A DNA stretch of 64,000 nt from Pseudonocardiaceae bacterium YIM PH 21723 (GTDB taxonomy: Bacteria > Actinomycetota > Actinomycetes > Mycobacteriales > Pseudonocardiaceae), in contig QZFT01000067.1 of the NCBI GenBank assembly GCA_003600225.1, forward strand, positions 186,001 to 250,000, read 5' to 3'. Below the pieces are notes generated by a model. It did no database searches. It was not told where the DNA came from and saw only the letters and a list, made by a program, of their open reading frames with translations. Shown here piece after piece: positions 19,957 to 28,436 of the stretch. The translations under genes were made by a program, and so were the position numbers. How positions within the stretch are numbered: the stretch's first letter is position 1; each line of letters begins with the position of its first letter.

Positions 19957-21411
19957 ATGTCCGCGCCCCTGACCTCGATCGTGCTCGCTGCCGGTGAAGG
20001 CACCCGGATGCGATCGGCCACCCCGAAGGTGTTGCACCAGCTGGCCGGCCGCGCCCTGGTCGAACACGCGGTGATCGCCGCCGATCAGCTGGCCCCGGAT
20101 CACCTGGTGGTGGTCACCGGACACGGCCGCGAGGCGGTGACCGAGTACCTGACCGGCGTCGGCAAGCGACTGGAGCGGGACGTGCTCACCGCGGTGCAGG
20201 AGCAGCGGCTCGGCACCGGTCACGCCGTGCAGTGCGGCCTGGCCGCACTGCCCTCGGACATCTCGGGCACCGTGCTGGTGACCTACGGCGACGTGCCGCT
20301 GCTGGACGGCGCGACGCTGCGCGAGTTCGTGGACGCGCACAGCGCCAACGGTAACGCGGTCACCGTGCTGACCGCCGAGGTCGAGGACCCGACCGGCTAC
20401 GGCCGGATCGTGCGGGACGCCAACGGTGGCGTCGCGGAGATCGTCGAGCACAAGGACGCCACCGCCGAGCGGCTGGCCATCCGGGAGATCAACTCCGGCG
20501 TGTACGCGTTCGACGCCGCCGTGCTCTCCGGCGCGCTGGGCAGGCTGAACTCGCACAACGCGCAGGGTGAGCTGTACCTGACCGACGTGCTGTCCATCGC
20601 GCGCGGCGACGGTCACCAGGTCGGCGCGGTGATCTGCGAGGACCCGTGGCTGGTGGAGGGCGTGAACGACCGGGTGCAGCTGTCGGTGCTGGGCGCCGAG
20701 CTGAACCGGCGCCTCGTCGAGCAGTGGCAGCGGGCTGGCGTGACCTTCATCGACCCGCAGTCCGTGTGGCTGGACTGCGACGTGACCCTGGCCCAGGACG
20801 TGCTCGTGGAGCCCGGCGTGCAGCTGCGTGGCACCACCTCGGTGGCCACCGGTGCGATCGTCGGACCGGACACCACGCTGACCGACTGCGTGGTCGGCGA
20901 AGGGGCGCACGTGTACCGGGCGCACGGCATCGGCGCGGAGGTCGGACCGGAGTGCGAGGTGGGTCCGTTCACCTACATGCGACCCGGCACCAAGCTGGGC
21001 CGGAAGGCGAAGCTGGGCGGGTTCGTCGAAACCAAGAAGGCGGACATCGGCGCTGGCAGTAAGGTCCCACACCTTTCCTACGTGGGGGACGCCACGATTG
21101 GCGAGCACACGAACATCGGTGCAGCTACGGTGTTCGTAAATTACGACGGGGTGAACAAACACCACACCTTTGTGGGGTCTCATGCCCGCACAGGTGCAGA
21201 CAACATGTTCGTAGCGCCGATCACCATCGGAGACGGCGCCTACACAGCTGCCGGCTCCGTGATCACCCAGGACGTCCCGCCAGGGGCCATCGGGGTGGCC
21301 CGGGGTGCGCAGCGAAACATCGAAGGGTGGGTGGCCCGCAAGCGCCCAGGAAGCGCTGCGGACCAGGCCGCGACCCGTGCGCTGAACAGCTCGGCTACTG
21401 AAGAGGACTGA
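19957..21411 (+). CDS. glmU: Bifunctional UDP-GlcNAc pyrophosphorylase/GlcN-1-P acetyltransferase
   Basis: A 484-aa cytosolic enzyme that acetylates GlcN-1-P and couples it to UTP, giving UDP-GlcNAc for peptidoglycan. The N-terminal uridylyltransferase half has LAAGEGTRMRS (nucleotide loop), QLGTGHA-type QRLGTGHAVQCGL and YGDVPLL. The C-terminal left-handed beta-helix carries hexapeptide repeats and the acetyl-CoA region (KLGGFVETKKADIG; NYDGVNKHHTFVG). GAAGGGA precedes the ATG. It overlaps prs by one base (TGATG), the usual actinobacterial glmU-prs pair. Confidence 0.97.
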   Translation: MSAPLTSIVLAAGEGTRMRSATPKVLHQLAGRALVEHAVIAADQLAPDHLVVVTGHGREAVTEYLTGVGKRLERDVLTAVQEQRLGTGHAVQCGLAALPSDISGTVLVTYGDVPLLDGATLREFVDAHSANGNAVTVLTAEVEDPTGYGRIVRDANGGVAEIVEHKDATAERLAIREINSGVYAFDAAVLSGALGRLNSHNAQGELYLTDVLSIARGDGHQVGAVICEDPWLVEGVNDRVQLSVLGAELNRRLVEQWQRAGVTFIDPQSVWLDCDVTLAQDVLVEPGVQLRGTTSVATGAIVGPDTTLTDCVVGEGAHVYRAHGIGAEVGPECEVGPFTYMRPGTKLGRKAKLGGFVETKKADIGAGSKVPHLSYVGDATIGEHTNIGAATVFVNYDGVNKHHTFVGSHARTGADNMFVAPITIGDGAYTAAGSVITQDVPPGAIGVARGAQRNIEGWVARKRPGSAADQAATRALNSSATEED

Positions 21412-22394
21412 TGAACGTAACCATCGCGGCCACACCGAAGAAGCACCTGATGCTCTTTTCAGGGCGTTCCTATCCCGACCTCGCCGAAGAGGTGGGCCGG
21501 CAGCTCGACGTGAAGGTCACCCCGCAGTCGGCGTACGACTTCGCCAACGGGGAGATCTACGTCCGGTTCGAGGAATCGGCCCGTGGCTGCGATGCGTTCA
21601 TCATCCAGAGCATGTGTGAGCCCATCAACAAGTCGTTGATGGAGGCACTGCTGATGGTCGACGCCCTGAAGCGGGCGTCGGCCAAGCGGATCACCGCGAT
21701 CCTGCCGTTCTACCCGTACTCCCGGCAGGACAAGAAGCACCTGGGCCGCGAGCCCATCTCGGCGCGCCTGGTGGCCGACCTGTTCAAGACCGCGGGCGCC
21801 GACCGGATCATGACCGTCGACCTGCACACCGCCCAGATCCAGGGCTTCTTCGACGGTCCGGTGGACCACATGTTCGCCATCTTCGTGCTGGCCGACTACA
21901 TCAAGAAGAACTACGGCGGCCAGGAGATCACCGTGGTCTCGCCGGACGCGGGCCGCACCAAGCTGGCGGAGAAGTGGGCCGACCTGCTCGGCGGCACCCC
22001 GATGGCGTTCATCCACAAGACCCGCGACCCTTCCCGGCCCAACGAGGTCGTGGCGAACCGCGTGGTCGGTAACGTCAAGGGCCGGCTGTGCGTCGTCATC
22101 GATGACATGGTCGACACCGGCGGCACCATCGCCAAGGCGGCGGCTCAGCTCAAGGAAGAGGGCGCGTCCGACGTGGTCATCGCGGCCACCCACGGCATCC
22201 TCTCCGGGCCCGCCCCCGAACGCCTGGCCAACTGCGGCGCCCGTGAAGTGATCTTCACGAACACCCTCCCCATCCCGGAGGAGAAGCGCTTCCCGCACAT
22301 GACCGTGCTCTCCATCGCCCCCCTCCTGGCGCGCACCATCCAGGAAGTCTTCGAGGACGGCTCCGTAACCTCCCTCTTCGGCGGCTCCGCCTAA
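21411..22394 (+). CDS. prs: Ribose-phosphate pyrophosphokinase
   Basis: A 327-aa class I PRPP synthase making PRPP from ribose-5-phosphate and ATP for purine, pyrimidine, His, Trp and NAD synthesis. Landmarks are YDFANGEIYVRF, the flexible-loop region FYPYSRQDKKH, the metal site DLHTAQIQGFF and the PRPP loop VVIDDMVDTGGTI. Length is typical. Its ATG overlaps the glmU stop by one base, so the two are translationally coupled. Two strong palindromes follow the stop, consistent with transcript ends facing the convergent gene at 22574. Confidence 0.97.
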   Translation: MNVTIAATPKKHLMLFSGRSYPDLAEEVGRQLDVKVTPQSAYDFANGEIYVRFEESARGCDAFIIQSMCEPINKSLMEALLMVDALKRASAKRITAILPFYPYSRQDKKHLGREPISARLVADLFKTAGADRIMTVDLHTAQIQGFFDGPVDHMFAIFVLADYIKKNYGGQEITVVSPDAGRTKLAEKWADLLGGTPMAFIHKTRDPSRPNEVVANRVVGNVKGRLCVVIDDMVDTGGTIAKAAAQLKEEGASDVVIAATHGILSGPAPERLANCGAREVIFTNTLPIPEEKRFPHMTVLSIAPLLARTIQEVFEDGSVTSLFGGSA

Positions 22395-22441
22395 CCCTGG
22401 GCATTGGCGCCGGGCTCGACTTGATTGTTCGGCGACTTTGA

Positions 22442-22485
22442 CATCTTCAAGATGGATTCGGGACCCCGAATCCATCTTGAAGATG
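22442..22485. repeat. Perfect 21-bp inverted repeat after prs
   Basis: Arms 22442-22462 and 22465-22485 (beginning CATCTTCAAGATGGATTC) are perfectly complementary around a 2-nt centre. The TCTTCAAGA arm motif and layout are shared with the element at 8666-8724. It lies between convergent genes and may end both transcripts. Confidence 0.8.
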
Positions 22486-22511
22486 ACCTGGTCACTCTCG
22501 GAGTTGCGATG

Positions 22512-22560
22512 TGCGGGGTTAGAGACAAAAACAAGGCCTGTTTTTGTCTCTAACCCCGCA
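22512..22560. repeat. Perfect 22-bp inverted repeat
   Basis: Arms 22512-22533 (TGCGGGGTTAGAGACAAAAA plus CA) and 22539-22560 pair perfectly around AGGCC. The T-rich side (TGTTTTTGTC) is unusual in this GC-rich genome. It lies 13 nt past the stop of the minus-strand gene at 22574 and could terminate both convergent genes. Confidence 0.8.
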
Positions 22561-22573
22561 TCGCCCTGATTTC

Positions 22574-23479
22574 TCACCGATCAGCCAATGTCCGGTGGAT
22601 TGCGTCAACGAACGCCGCCGGGTTGCGCATCACGTCCCACCAGGTGAAACGGAGAACGTGCCACCCGAGGCGACCCAACGCGTTCTGCCGATGGCGATCA
22701 CGAAACAGTGCGGGGACCTGGTCATGAACCGAGGCGCCATCAAACTCGATGCCGATCTTCTGTTCCGGATAGGCCGCGTCCAGCCTCGCGACCAGAGTTC
22801 CATCCTGCTCCCACACCTGGAACTGCGCGGTGGGCAACGGCAGGCCGGCGTCCCGCAGCGCCAGACGACCGGCAGTCTCCAATGGCGACTCAGCGAGTCC
22901 ATCCGATTCCTGCAGACGCAGACGCACCCGGATGGCCGACTTGGCAGGACGCCAATTCGTCAGCACCACCGAAACGTCATCTGTCGTGCACAAGCCGCCA
23001 CGGATCGCACTGTCCAAGGCGTAAACCGCCAGCAGCCTCTCCTCATCGGCGGCGAGATCGGCAAGTGTCCGTGGAATGGTGGTAACCGGCACGCCCCCAA
23101 TGACCTCGGCCTCGCCTGGGCCCAGGGCTCGGCGATGGAACCGGAGCAGCTTGCGGTCGTTCCGGCGCACCGCGTTATCAACCAGGACGTCTTCAGCTGA
23201 ACCCGGCTGAACAAGCTCGATCCCGTGAACCTTCGCCGCAGTCCCGTGACTCGCCACAGCACGCGGCACTCCGCTGCTGAGCACCGCGGCTCTGGCTCGC
23301 ACCAATGGAGTATCTGGCCGATCACTCGGTAGATACACGGCACGCTGAACTCGGCGTAACCGGCCCGAGCGCACCGCTATCAGGATCTTGTCCGGATCCA
23401 TGTGTGCCAAAGCCTTGCCGCGGAGCAAGAGGCCGTCGTACTCAAGAAGTGGCTCCCACCAGGGGTCATCGATGGTCAT
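22574..23479 (-). CDS. AbiEi-like N-domain with DUF559 nuclease-fold C-domain
   Basis: A 301-aa protein of a family common in actinomycetes. The N-terminal half (about 10-170) looks like the AbiEi antitoxin/type IV TA transcription-regulator fold (RRVQRAVYLPS; VPVTTIPRTLADLA). The C-terminal half is a DUF559/Vsr-like PD-(D/E)xK module with acidic residues in ARLDAAYPEQKIGIEFDG and a basic GRLGWHVLRFTW tail. No AbiEii toxin neighbour is seen, so an abortive-infection role is unproven. ATG 23479 has GGTGG about 5 nt upstream; ATG 23491 is an alternative. It converges on prs. Confidence 0.8.
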   Translation of the reverse strand: MTIDDPWWEPLLEYDGLLLRGKALAHMDPDKILIAVRSGRLRRVQRAVYLPSDRPDTPLVRARAAVLSSGVPRAVASHGTAAKVHGIELVQPGSAEDVLVDNAVRRNDRKLLRFHRRALGPGEAEVIGGVPVTTIPRTLADLAADEERLLAVYALDSAIRGGLCTTDDVSVVLTNWRPAKSAIRVRLRLQESDGLAESPLETAGRLALRDAGLPLPTAQFQVWEQDGTLVARLDAAYPEQKIGIEFDGASVHDQVPALFRDRHRQNALGRLGWHVLRFTWWDVMRNPAAFVDAIHRTLADR

Positions 23480-23807
23480 GCCAACCACCATGCTCCACCG
23501 CTGCCGCCCAGCAGATCCATCCGACCGCATCTGTGGACGGCTCTCGCCCCTGTGGATCGCGGGCCTACTACCGGTGATCGACTGTGGGGACAAGTACCCC
23601 GATTCGGTGGTGGAAGATTCGCGGCTTACACTTGCTGGGTTGCCTCGGAGAGGTTGGGCCGGTCTGCCCGACGTGATCTGCGCGGCGGTTGTAGTGGCCG
23701 CTTGCTGTCCGTCGTATCGGTAGCCCTTGAGCGCCCAACCGCTGAGAGCCAACCAACAACCTCGCTTGTTCCGCATCGCCTGGCGTCTATCGAAAGTGAG
23801 CAGCACC

Positions 23808-24407
23808 GTGTCCGAGGTACGTCTTGCCGCAGAATCGCGCACCGAGTTCGGCAAGGGTGCCGCCCGCCGCACCCGTCGCGCCGGAAAGATTCCCGCCGTC
23901 CTGTACGGCCACGGGACCGACCCGCAGCACCTGTCGCTGCCGTCGCTGGAGTTCGCCCGCGTCCTTCGTGAGCACGGCACCAACGCGGTGCTGAGCCTGG
24001 ACCTGGACGGCAAGAACGAGCTGGCGCTGACCAAGACGGTCGTCACTCACCCGATCAAGAACTACATCGAGCACGTCGACCTGCTCGTCGTGAAGCGTGG
24101 CGAGAAGGTCACCATCGACGTCCACCTGGTCGTCACCGGCACCACCGCCTCCGGCACCCTGGTCACCCAGGAGCTCACCGAGCTGCAGGTCGAGGCCGAC
24201 GCGCTGAACATCCCCGAGCAGATCGAGCTCTCCATCGAGGGCGCCACCGCCGGCACCCAGATCCACGCCTCCGACATCACCCTGCCCGAGGGCACCTCGC
24301 TGATCGCCGACCCCGAGACCCTGATCCTCCGGGTCAACGAGGCGCAGACCGCCGACACCGGCTCCGAGGCCGGCGCCGAGGAAGCCACCGAAGGCGCAGA
24401 GGCTTAA
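23808..24407 (+). CDS. rplY: 50S ribosomal protein L25/general stress protein Ctc
   Basis: A 199-aa long-form L25 that binds 5S rRNA. The N-terminal L25 domain ([36 protein letters not shown]) is followed by the Ctc beta-barrel domain and an acidic Glu/Ala tail typical of actinobacteria. GTG 23808 was chosen by resemblance to family N-termini; GTG 23796 is 12 nt upstream in frame. It precedes the DivIVA-repeat gene and pth; rplY-pth adjacency is conserved. Confidence 0.95.
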   Translation: MSEVRLAAESRTEFGKGAARRTRRAGKIPAVLYGHGTDPQHLSLPSLEFARVLREHGTNAVLSLDLDGKNELALTKTVVTHPIKNYIEHVDLLVVKRGEKVTIDVHLVVTGTTASGTLVTQELTELQVEADALNIPEQIELSIEGATAGTQIHASDITLPEGTSLIADPETLILRVNEAQTADTGSEAGAEEATEGAEA

Positions 24408-24504
24408 TCAGCGGTTTTTGTGATGTGCCCACGACGTCGGGCATGCTTGCGTGGCGCGTCGTTCTCCGGAACGGCGCGCCGCGTGATGTAAGGAGTTCAC
24501 AGTC

Positions 24505-25068
24505 ATGGCGCTCAGCCCCGATGACGTCCGCAACGTCGCTTTCGGTAAGCCTCCGATCGGCTACCGTGGCTACAACATCGACGAGGTGGACGCCTTCCTG
24601 GAGCTGCTGGAGGCGAGCTTGCGAGGCGAGCTCCCGGCTTATCAGCAGCTCTCTGCCGACGATATCCGGGATGTGAAGTTTTCCAAGCCCACCGTCGGCC
24701 CCCGTGGATACGACGAGCACGAGGTCGACGCATTCCTCGACCACGTCCAGTCGGAGATGGAAGAGCGAAAAGACGTCACCCGGATGATCCCGCGCCTGCG
24801 GGAGACCCGGTTCCGCACCGGAAATGACGTTCGCGCTCTGGATCTGACCCTGGTGCGGGGCGGATCGGATACCTACAAGCGTGGCGAGGTGGACGCGTTC
24901 CTGGAGCGCGCCGCCAACGCGTTGGACGGCAAGGGCAAGCTGACCTCCAAGGAGATCAGGTCCACGCTGTTCAACCGGGCGGGCCTGCTACGCCGCGGCT
25001 ACCTGCCCGAGGAGATCGAGGGCCTGCTCGACGAGTTGCGCCAGGAGTTCTCCAACCGTGGCAAGTGA
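24505..25068 (+). CDS. DivIVA-repeat protein (four tandem motifs)
   Basis: A 187-aa cytosolic protein made of four copies of the short DivIVA N-terminal motif: [60 protein letters not shown] and [20 protein letters not shown], each followed by EVDAFL or a variant. In DivIVA/Wag31 this motif occurs once, binds curved membrane and is followed by a long coiled coil; here no coiled coil exists and the motif is multiplied. The later copies are more diverged. A role in polar or septal scaffolding is inferred. AAGGAG lies about 10 nt before the ATG, and the 3' end overlaps pth by 11 nt, so translation is coupled. Confidence 0.85.
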   Translation: MALSPDDVRNVAFGKPPIGYRGYNIDEVDAFLELLEASLRGELPAYQQLSADDIRDVKFSKPTVGPRGYDEHEVDAFLDHVQSEMEERKDVTRMIPRLRETRFRTGNDVRALDLTLVRGGSDTYKRGEVDAFLERAANALDGKGKLTSKEIRSTLFNRAGLLRRGYLPEEIEGLLDELRQEFSNRGK

Positions 25069-25630
25069 TGAGCTGCATCTGATCGTCGGACTCGGCAACC
25101 CAGGCCCGCAGTACGTGGGCAACCGGCACAACATCGGCTTCCTAGTGCTGGATGAACTGGCCGACCGCGCCGGTGGCCGGTTCAAAGCCCACAAGTCGGG
25201 CGCCGAGATCGTCGAAGGCAGGCTGGCCGGCACCCGCGTGGTGCTGGCCAAGCCGCGCTCATTCATGAACGTCTCGGGCGGCCCGGTGGCCGGCGCCGCC
25301 CGGTTCTACAAGGTCGAGCCCGCGAGCGTGATCGTCATCCACGACGAGCTCGACCTGGACTTCGGCACCATCCGGCTGAAGCAGGGTGGCGGCGAGGGCG
25401 GGCACAACGGGCTGCGGTCGATCTCCAAATCCCTGAGCACCCGCGACTACCTGCGAGTTCGCTTCGGTATCGGCCGTCCACCGGGTCGGATGGATCCGGC
25501 GGACTACGTACTCAGGGATTTCTCCACGGTGGAGCGCAAGGAGCTGGCCTTCGGCATCGGCGACTGCGCCGACGCGGTCGAGCTACTGCTGGTCAAAGGC
25601 CTGATCGACGCGCAGAACCAGCTTCACTAA
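25058..25630 (+). CDS. pth: Peptidyl-tRNA hydrolase
   Basis: A 190-aa enzyme releasing peptidyl-tRNA dropped from ribosomes. Motifs: [18 protein letters not shown], with Asn and the catalytic His in [26 protein letters not shown]; and [16 protein letters not shown] 25058 overlaps the DivIVA-repeat gene by 11 nt and is the only well-placed start. Its stop overlaps the stop of the convergent micro-gene (CTAA, 25627-25630). Confidence 0.96.
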   Translation: MASDELHLIVGLGNPGPQYVGNRHNIGFLVLDELADRAGGRFKAHKSGAEIVEGRLAGTRVVLAKPRSFMNVSGGPVAGAARFYKVEPASVIVIHDELDLDFGTIRLKQGGGEGGHNGLRSISKSLSTRDYLRVRFGIGRPPGRMDPADYVLRDFSTVERKELAFGIGDCADAVELLLVKGLIDAQNQLH

Positions 25631-25797
25631 CGCATCATGTCGGCACGACGGCGCTGTGCGGGGAACCAGGGGTCCTCCTGGCGGCGGCCGCCCCAGCCGT
25701 TGGCACGCAGGTAGAGCTCGCTGGGAGTCGGCAACGGCGCCGACTCGACCTCGGCGGTCTCAGCCTCGACAACGGCGGTGGAACTGTGATCTGTCAT
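25627..25797 (-). CDS. Small conserved-looking hypothetical protein (56 aa)
   Basis: A 56-aa protein with an acidic N-terminus ([20 protein letters not shown]) and a distinctive C-terminus ([18 protein letters not shown], then [15 protein letters not shown]). The sharp change from acidic to Trp/Arg-rich looks like a real gene. GGAGG lies 9 nt before ATG 25797, a strong site. No signal peptide and no known domain. Its stop overlaps the pth stop on the other strand, so the two mRNAs are antisense at their ends. I recall similar short Trp/Arg-ended proteins next to pth in relatives, but this is memory, not a search. Confidence 0.65.
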   Translation of the reverse strand: MTDHSSTAVVEAETAEVESAPLPTPSELYLRANGWGGRRQEDPWFPAQRRRADMMR

Positions 25798-26094
25798 GGC
25801 AAGCATCCTCCACGTCTGTGCTGGAGATGGACTGGAGTGGCGGAAGTGTCCCGGCCGACTCGGGTATGCACACCGAGTAGCAGTCCGAGCACTCTCCGAT
25901 TTCACATTCCCATCACCGCACGTTCACCAGCAGCCCGAGCGGGCCTGGTTCACCTGTTTGCCCCCGGCCTTGACCGGTACCGCTTGTTCAGAAAGCTGAC
26001 TGCGGGTCAGAGTTCCCTCTCGCCCTGATAAGGCGTGACGACACCACAAGCGGCAGCCGGAAGAGGATCGCTCAACCGGGGCTACATGATCATC

Positions 26095-26553
26095 TCAGTG
26101 CGCATTGCGGTCGGCACCCGGGGTCAGGCTGTTGATCATGTCAGCCAGCCTGCCGAGTTCCAGGGCGCTACGTAACGCATCCGAGTAATCACGGACATGA
26201 ACGATGCTACCGGCTCGAACACGCAGCATGAGCAGGGATGGAAGGGATATTTCCGCTCCGGTGCCGGTGTGCGTGGCGTGCGCCAGCTGCTCGGCGATGA
26301 TCACCTCGGGGTCGGTGCTCTGGTTCAGCGAGACCCGTTCGATCCGGTTCACCCGGACCGGCGCGGCCGACCAGACGGCCCGGAACCCGGCCCTGATCTC
26401 CTCCCTGCCCACGTAGCGCTCCGGGCGGTTCGGCGCCAGCAGCGGGAACTCGAACACCGCGTCCGGCGCGTGCAGATCGGCCAGCGCGTCCGCGTCCAGG
26501 CCGAGCATCGCCTGATAGAACGCCTCCAGCACCACGCTCGGCTCTCCGCCCAC
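26095..26553 (-). CDS. SnoaL/NTF2-like protein
   Basis: A 152-aa small alpha+beta-barrel protein of the nuclear-transport-factor-2 superfamily: VVLEAFYQAMLGLDADALAD, PDAVFEFPLLAPNRPERYVG and a typical REEIRAGFRAVW. Such proteins act as cyclases, isomerases or small-molecule binders; catalytic residues are not specific enough to choose. The start is uncertain: GTG 26553 follows GGGGGA, GTG 26610 is in frame upstream. The 297 nt between it and the micro-gene at 25797 hold nothing recognisable. Confidence 0.75.
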   Translation of the reverse strand: MGGEPSVVLEAFYQAMLGLDADALADLHAPDAVFEFPLLAPNRPERYVGREEIRAGFRAVWSAAPVRVNRIERVSLNQSTDPEVIIAEQLAHATHTGTGAEISLPSLLMLRVRAGSIVHVRDYSDALRSALELGRLADMINSLTPGADRNAH

Positions 26554-26643
26554 GGCTCCCCCGGTTCGATCAAGGCCAGTTTGATCAACTTCCAGCGGAC
26601 ATTCCCCCACCCACCCGGGGGCTCCCCTGATTCCAACCTAGCG

Positions 26644-26679
26644 GAAAATGCCCTCCCCGCCGGGTTGGGCGGGGAGGGC
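26644..26679 (-). terminator. Rho-independent terminator after acyl-AMP ligase
   Basis: GCCCTCCCCGCC (26650-26661) pairs with GGCGGGGAGGGC (26668-26679), a perfect 12-bp stem with a 6-nt loop. Read on the minus strand, it is followed by ATTTT, a classical intrinsic terminator for the gene ending at 26741. Confidence 0.85.
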
Positions 26680-26710
26680 TGTGGATAGTTGGTGGGGCTG
26701 TGGACAACCC

Positions 26711-26746
26711 GTCGGACTGCTCGTCGGACTGCTCGTCGGGTTACTC
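26711..26746. repeat. 12-bp tandem repeat across the ligase stop codon
   Basis: GTCGGACTGCTC occurs twice exactly (26711-26722, 26723-26734) and a third time diverged (GTCGGGTTACTC, 26735-26746), the last containing the TAA stop of the acyl-AMP ligase on the minus strand. Confidence 0.7.
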
Positions 26747-28387
26747 GTCGAAGAGGTCGCGGGCGGCGGCTCGGCGGAGCTTGCCGCTGGGGGTCTTGGG
26801 CAGCGAGCCGGTGGGCAGGACGAGGATCGAGGCCGGGCGGGCGCCGACGGCGTCCAGGACGCGGGCGGCGATCTCCTTGCGGATGGTCGCGACCACGGTC
26901 TCGTCGGCTGCCTGGGCCGACTCGGCGGCCACCGCGAAGCGTTCGCGACGGCTGCCGGCGTCCAGCCGGACGGCCACCGCGTTGCCGGTGCGCACACCCT
27001 CCACCGAACCGGCGGCCCGCTCGATGTCCGTCGGGTAGATGTTCCGCCCACCCATGATGATCACGTCCTTGATCCGGCCGCAGACGACGAGCTGGCCGTC
27101 GACCGTGTAGCCGAGGTCGCCGGTGTCCATCCAGCCCTCGGCGCCCCGGATGGGCTGCGTGCCGTCCACCGTGAGGTACTCCGGCGCGACCGCGGCACCA
27201 CGCAGCCGCAGCTGACCGACCTCGCGGTCGGCCAGGACGCGACCGTCCTCGTCGACCACCTGAGCCTCCAGACCGGGTACCGGCTCACCGAGCAGCGGGA
27301 AGGCCCTGGCCCCCTCCTCCACGCTGGGCACGGCCTGCCGCTTGGCCTCCAGATGCTCGGCGTCCACCCGGTCCACCCGCATGCCGGTGCCGGGCGGCGC
27401 GAAGGACACCGCCAGGGTGGTCTCGGCCATGCCATACGCCGGGAACACCGCGTTCGCGGACATACCGAACCGGGCGCCCGCCTCCTCGAAGGATCGCACC
27501 GCGGTCGGATCGATGGGTTCGGCGCCGTTCAACGCGATGCGCATGCTGGACAGGTCGTAGCTCGCGTCGGATCCGGCCAGCCGGCGCGCCAGCAGCGCGT
27601 AGGCGAAATTCGGCGCGGCGGTGACCGTTCCCCGGTACCGGGTGATCAGCTCCGCCCACAGCAGCGGGGCCTTCAGGAAGTCCAGCGGGGTGACCTTGAC
27701 CAGTTCGATGCCGTAGACCATGGGCACGGTCAGGAACCCGATCATGCCCATGTCGTGGAACAGCGGCAGCCAGGACACCATGACGTCGTTGTCCAGGTCC
27801 AGCGCGGCGGCGACCCGCATGCCCTCCAGGTTCGCGTGGGCGTTCCCGTGGGTGATCCGCACCGCCTTGGGATCCGCGGTGGAGCCGCTGGTCAGCTGCA
27901 GCACCAGCGAGGTGTCCTCCGGGATGTCCGCGGCTCCGGACACGTCGGCGGGCTCACCATCGCCGAGCTCGGTGAGCAGGGTGAAGTCGATGTTGTTCTG
28001 TTGCAGCACCGGCGCCAGCTGGTCGAAGGGGGCGCCGAGCAACACCAGCTTGGCGTCGATCATGCCCAGCACCCGCAGCGTGTCCGCGACCCATTCACCG
28101 AGATCGGTACGCGGGGTGGGCTGGTGCAGCATGGTCACGCTGGCCCCGGTCAGCCAGGCGGCCTGCACCGCCGGGGCGATCAATGCGGGCTCACCGGCCA
28201 GCACGGCGATGGCGTCACCGAGGCCCAGTCCTCTGACCTGCAGAGATCCGGCCATTCGCCGGGCTTCGGTGTGCACCTCCGCCCACGTCCTGCGAACCGG
28301 GTTCTCCGGTTCTCCGGTGGTGATCCCCTTGGCGGCCGGTCCGTCGACAGTGGCGGTGGCCAGCAACAACGACATGAAATCGCTCAC
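26741..28387 (-). CDS. Acyl-AMP ligase/acyl-CoA synthetase (Pks16/FadD type)
   Basis: A 548-aa ANL-superfamily adenylating enzyme. The P-loop LTSGSTADPKAV, FPAYGMAETT, GWMDTGDLGY and VCGRIKDVIIMGGRNIYPTD are all present, with the C-terminal Lys in PKTPSGKLRR. It activates a fatty acid as acyl-AMP and passes it to CoA or a carrier protein. The sequence style is that of fatty-acyl-AMP ligases. Its place next to ispE and pth equals M. tuberculosis Rv1013 (pks16), which is an acyl-activating enzyme despite its name. GTG 28387 is preferred over a TTG 9 nt upstream. Confidence 0.9.
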   Translation of the reverse strand: MSDFMSLLLATATVDGPAAKGITTGEPENPVRRTWAEVHTEARRMAGSLQVRGLGLGDAIAVLAGEPALIAPAVQAAWLTGASVTMLHQPTPRTDLGEWVADTLRVLGMIDAKLVLLGAPFDQLAPVLQQNNIDFTLLTELGDGEPADVSGAADIPEDTSLVLQLTSGSTADPKAVRITHGNAHANLEGMRVAAALDLDNDVMVSWLPLFHDMGMIGFLTVPMVYGIELVKVTPLDFLKAPLLWAELITRYRGTVTAAPNFAYALLARRLAGSDASYDLSSMRIALNGAEPIDPTAVRSFEEAGARFGMSANAVFPAYGMAETTLAVSFAPPGTGMRVDRVDAEHLEAKRQAVPSVEEGARAFPLLGEPVPGLEAQVVDEDGRVLADREVGQLRLRGAAVAPEYLTVDGTQPIRGAEGWMDTGDLGYTVDGQLVVCGRIKDVIIMGGRNIYPTDIERAAGSVEGVRTGNAVAVRLDAGSRRERFAVAAESAQAADETVVATIRKEIAARVLDAVGARPASILVLPTGSLPKTPSGKLRRAAARDLFDE

Positions 28388-28436
28388 AGCCGCCAAGATA
28401 CGTGCTGCCGGTCACCAAGGGGAGTCTTGACGAAGT

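Noticed and set aside
22574-23479. AbiE toxin-antitoxin system
   Set aside because: No AbiEii nucleotidyltransferase toxin gene is adjacent; the second domain is a DUF559 nuclease fold, so only the N-domain resembles AbiEi.
23479-24046. N-terminal extension of the minus-strand gene at 22574 up to 24046
   Set aside because: It would run antisense through the rplY start, has no ribosome site and lacks family resemblance.
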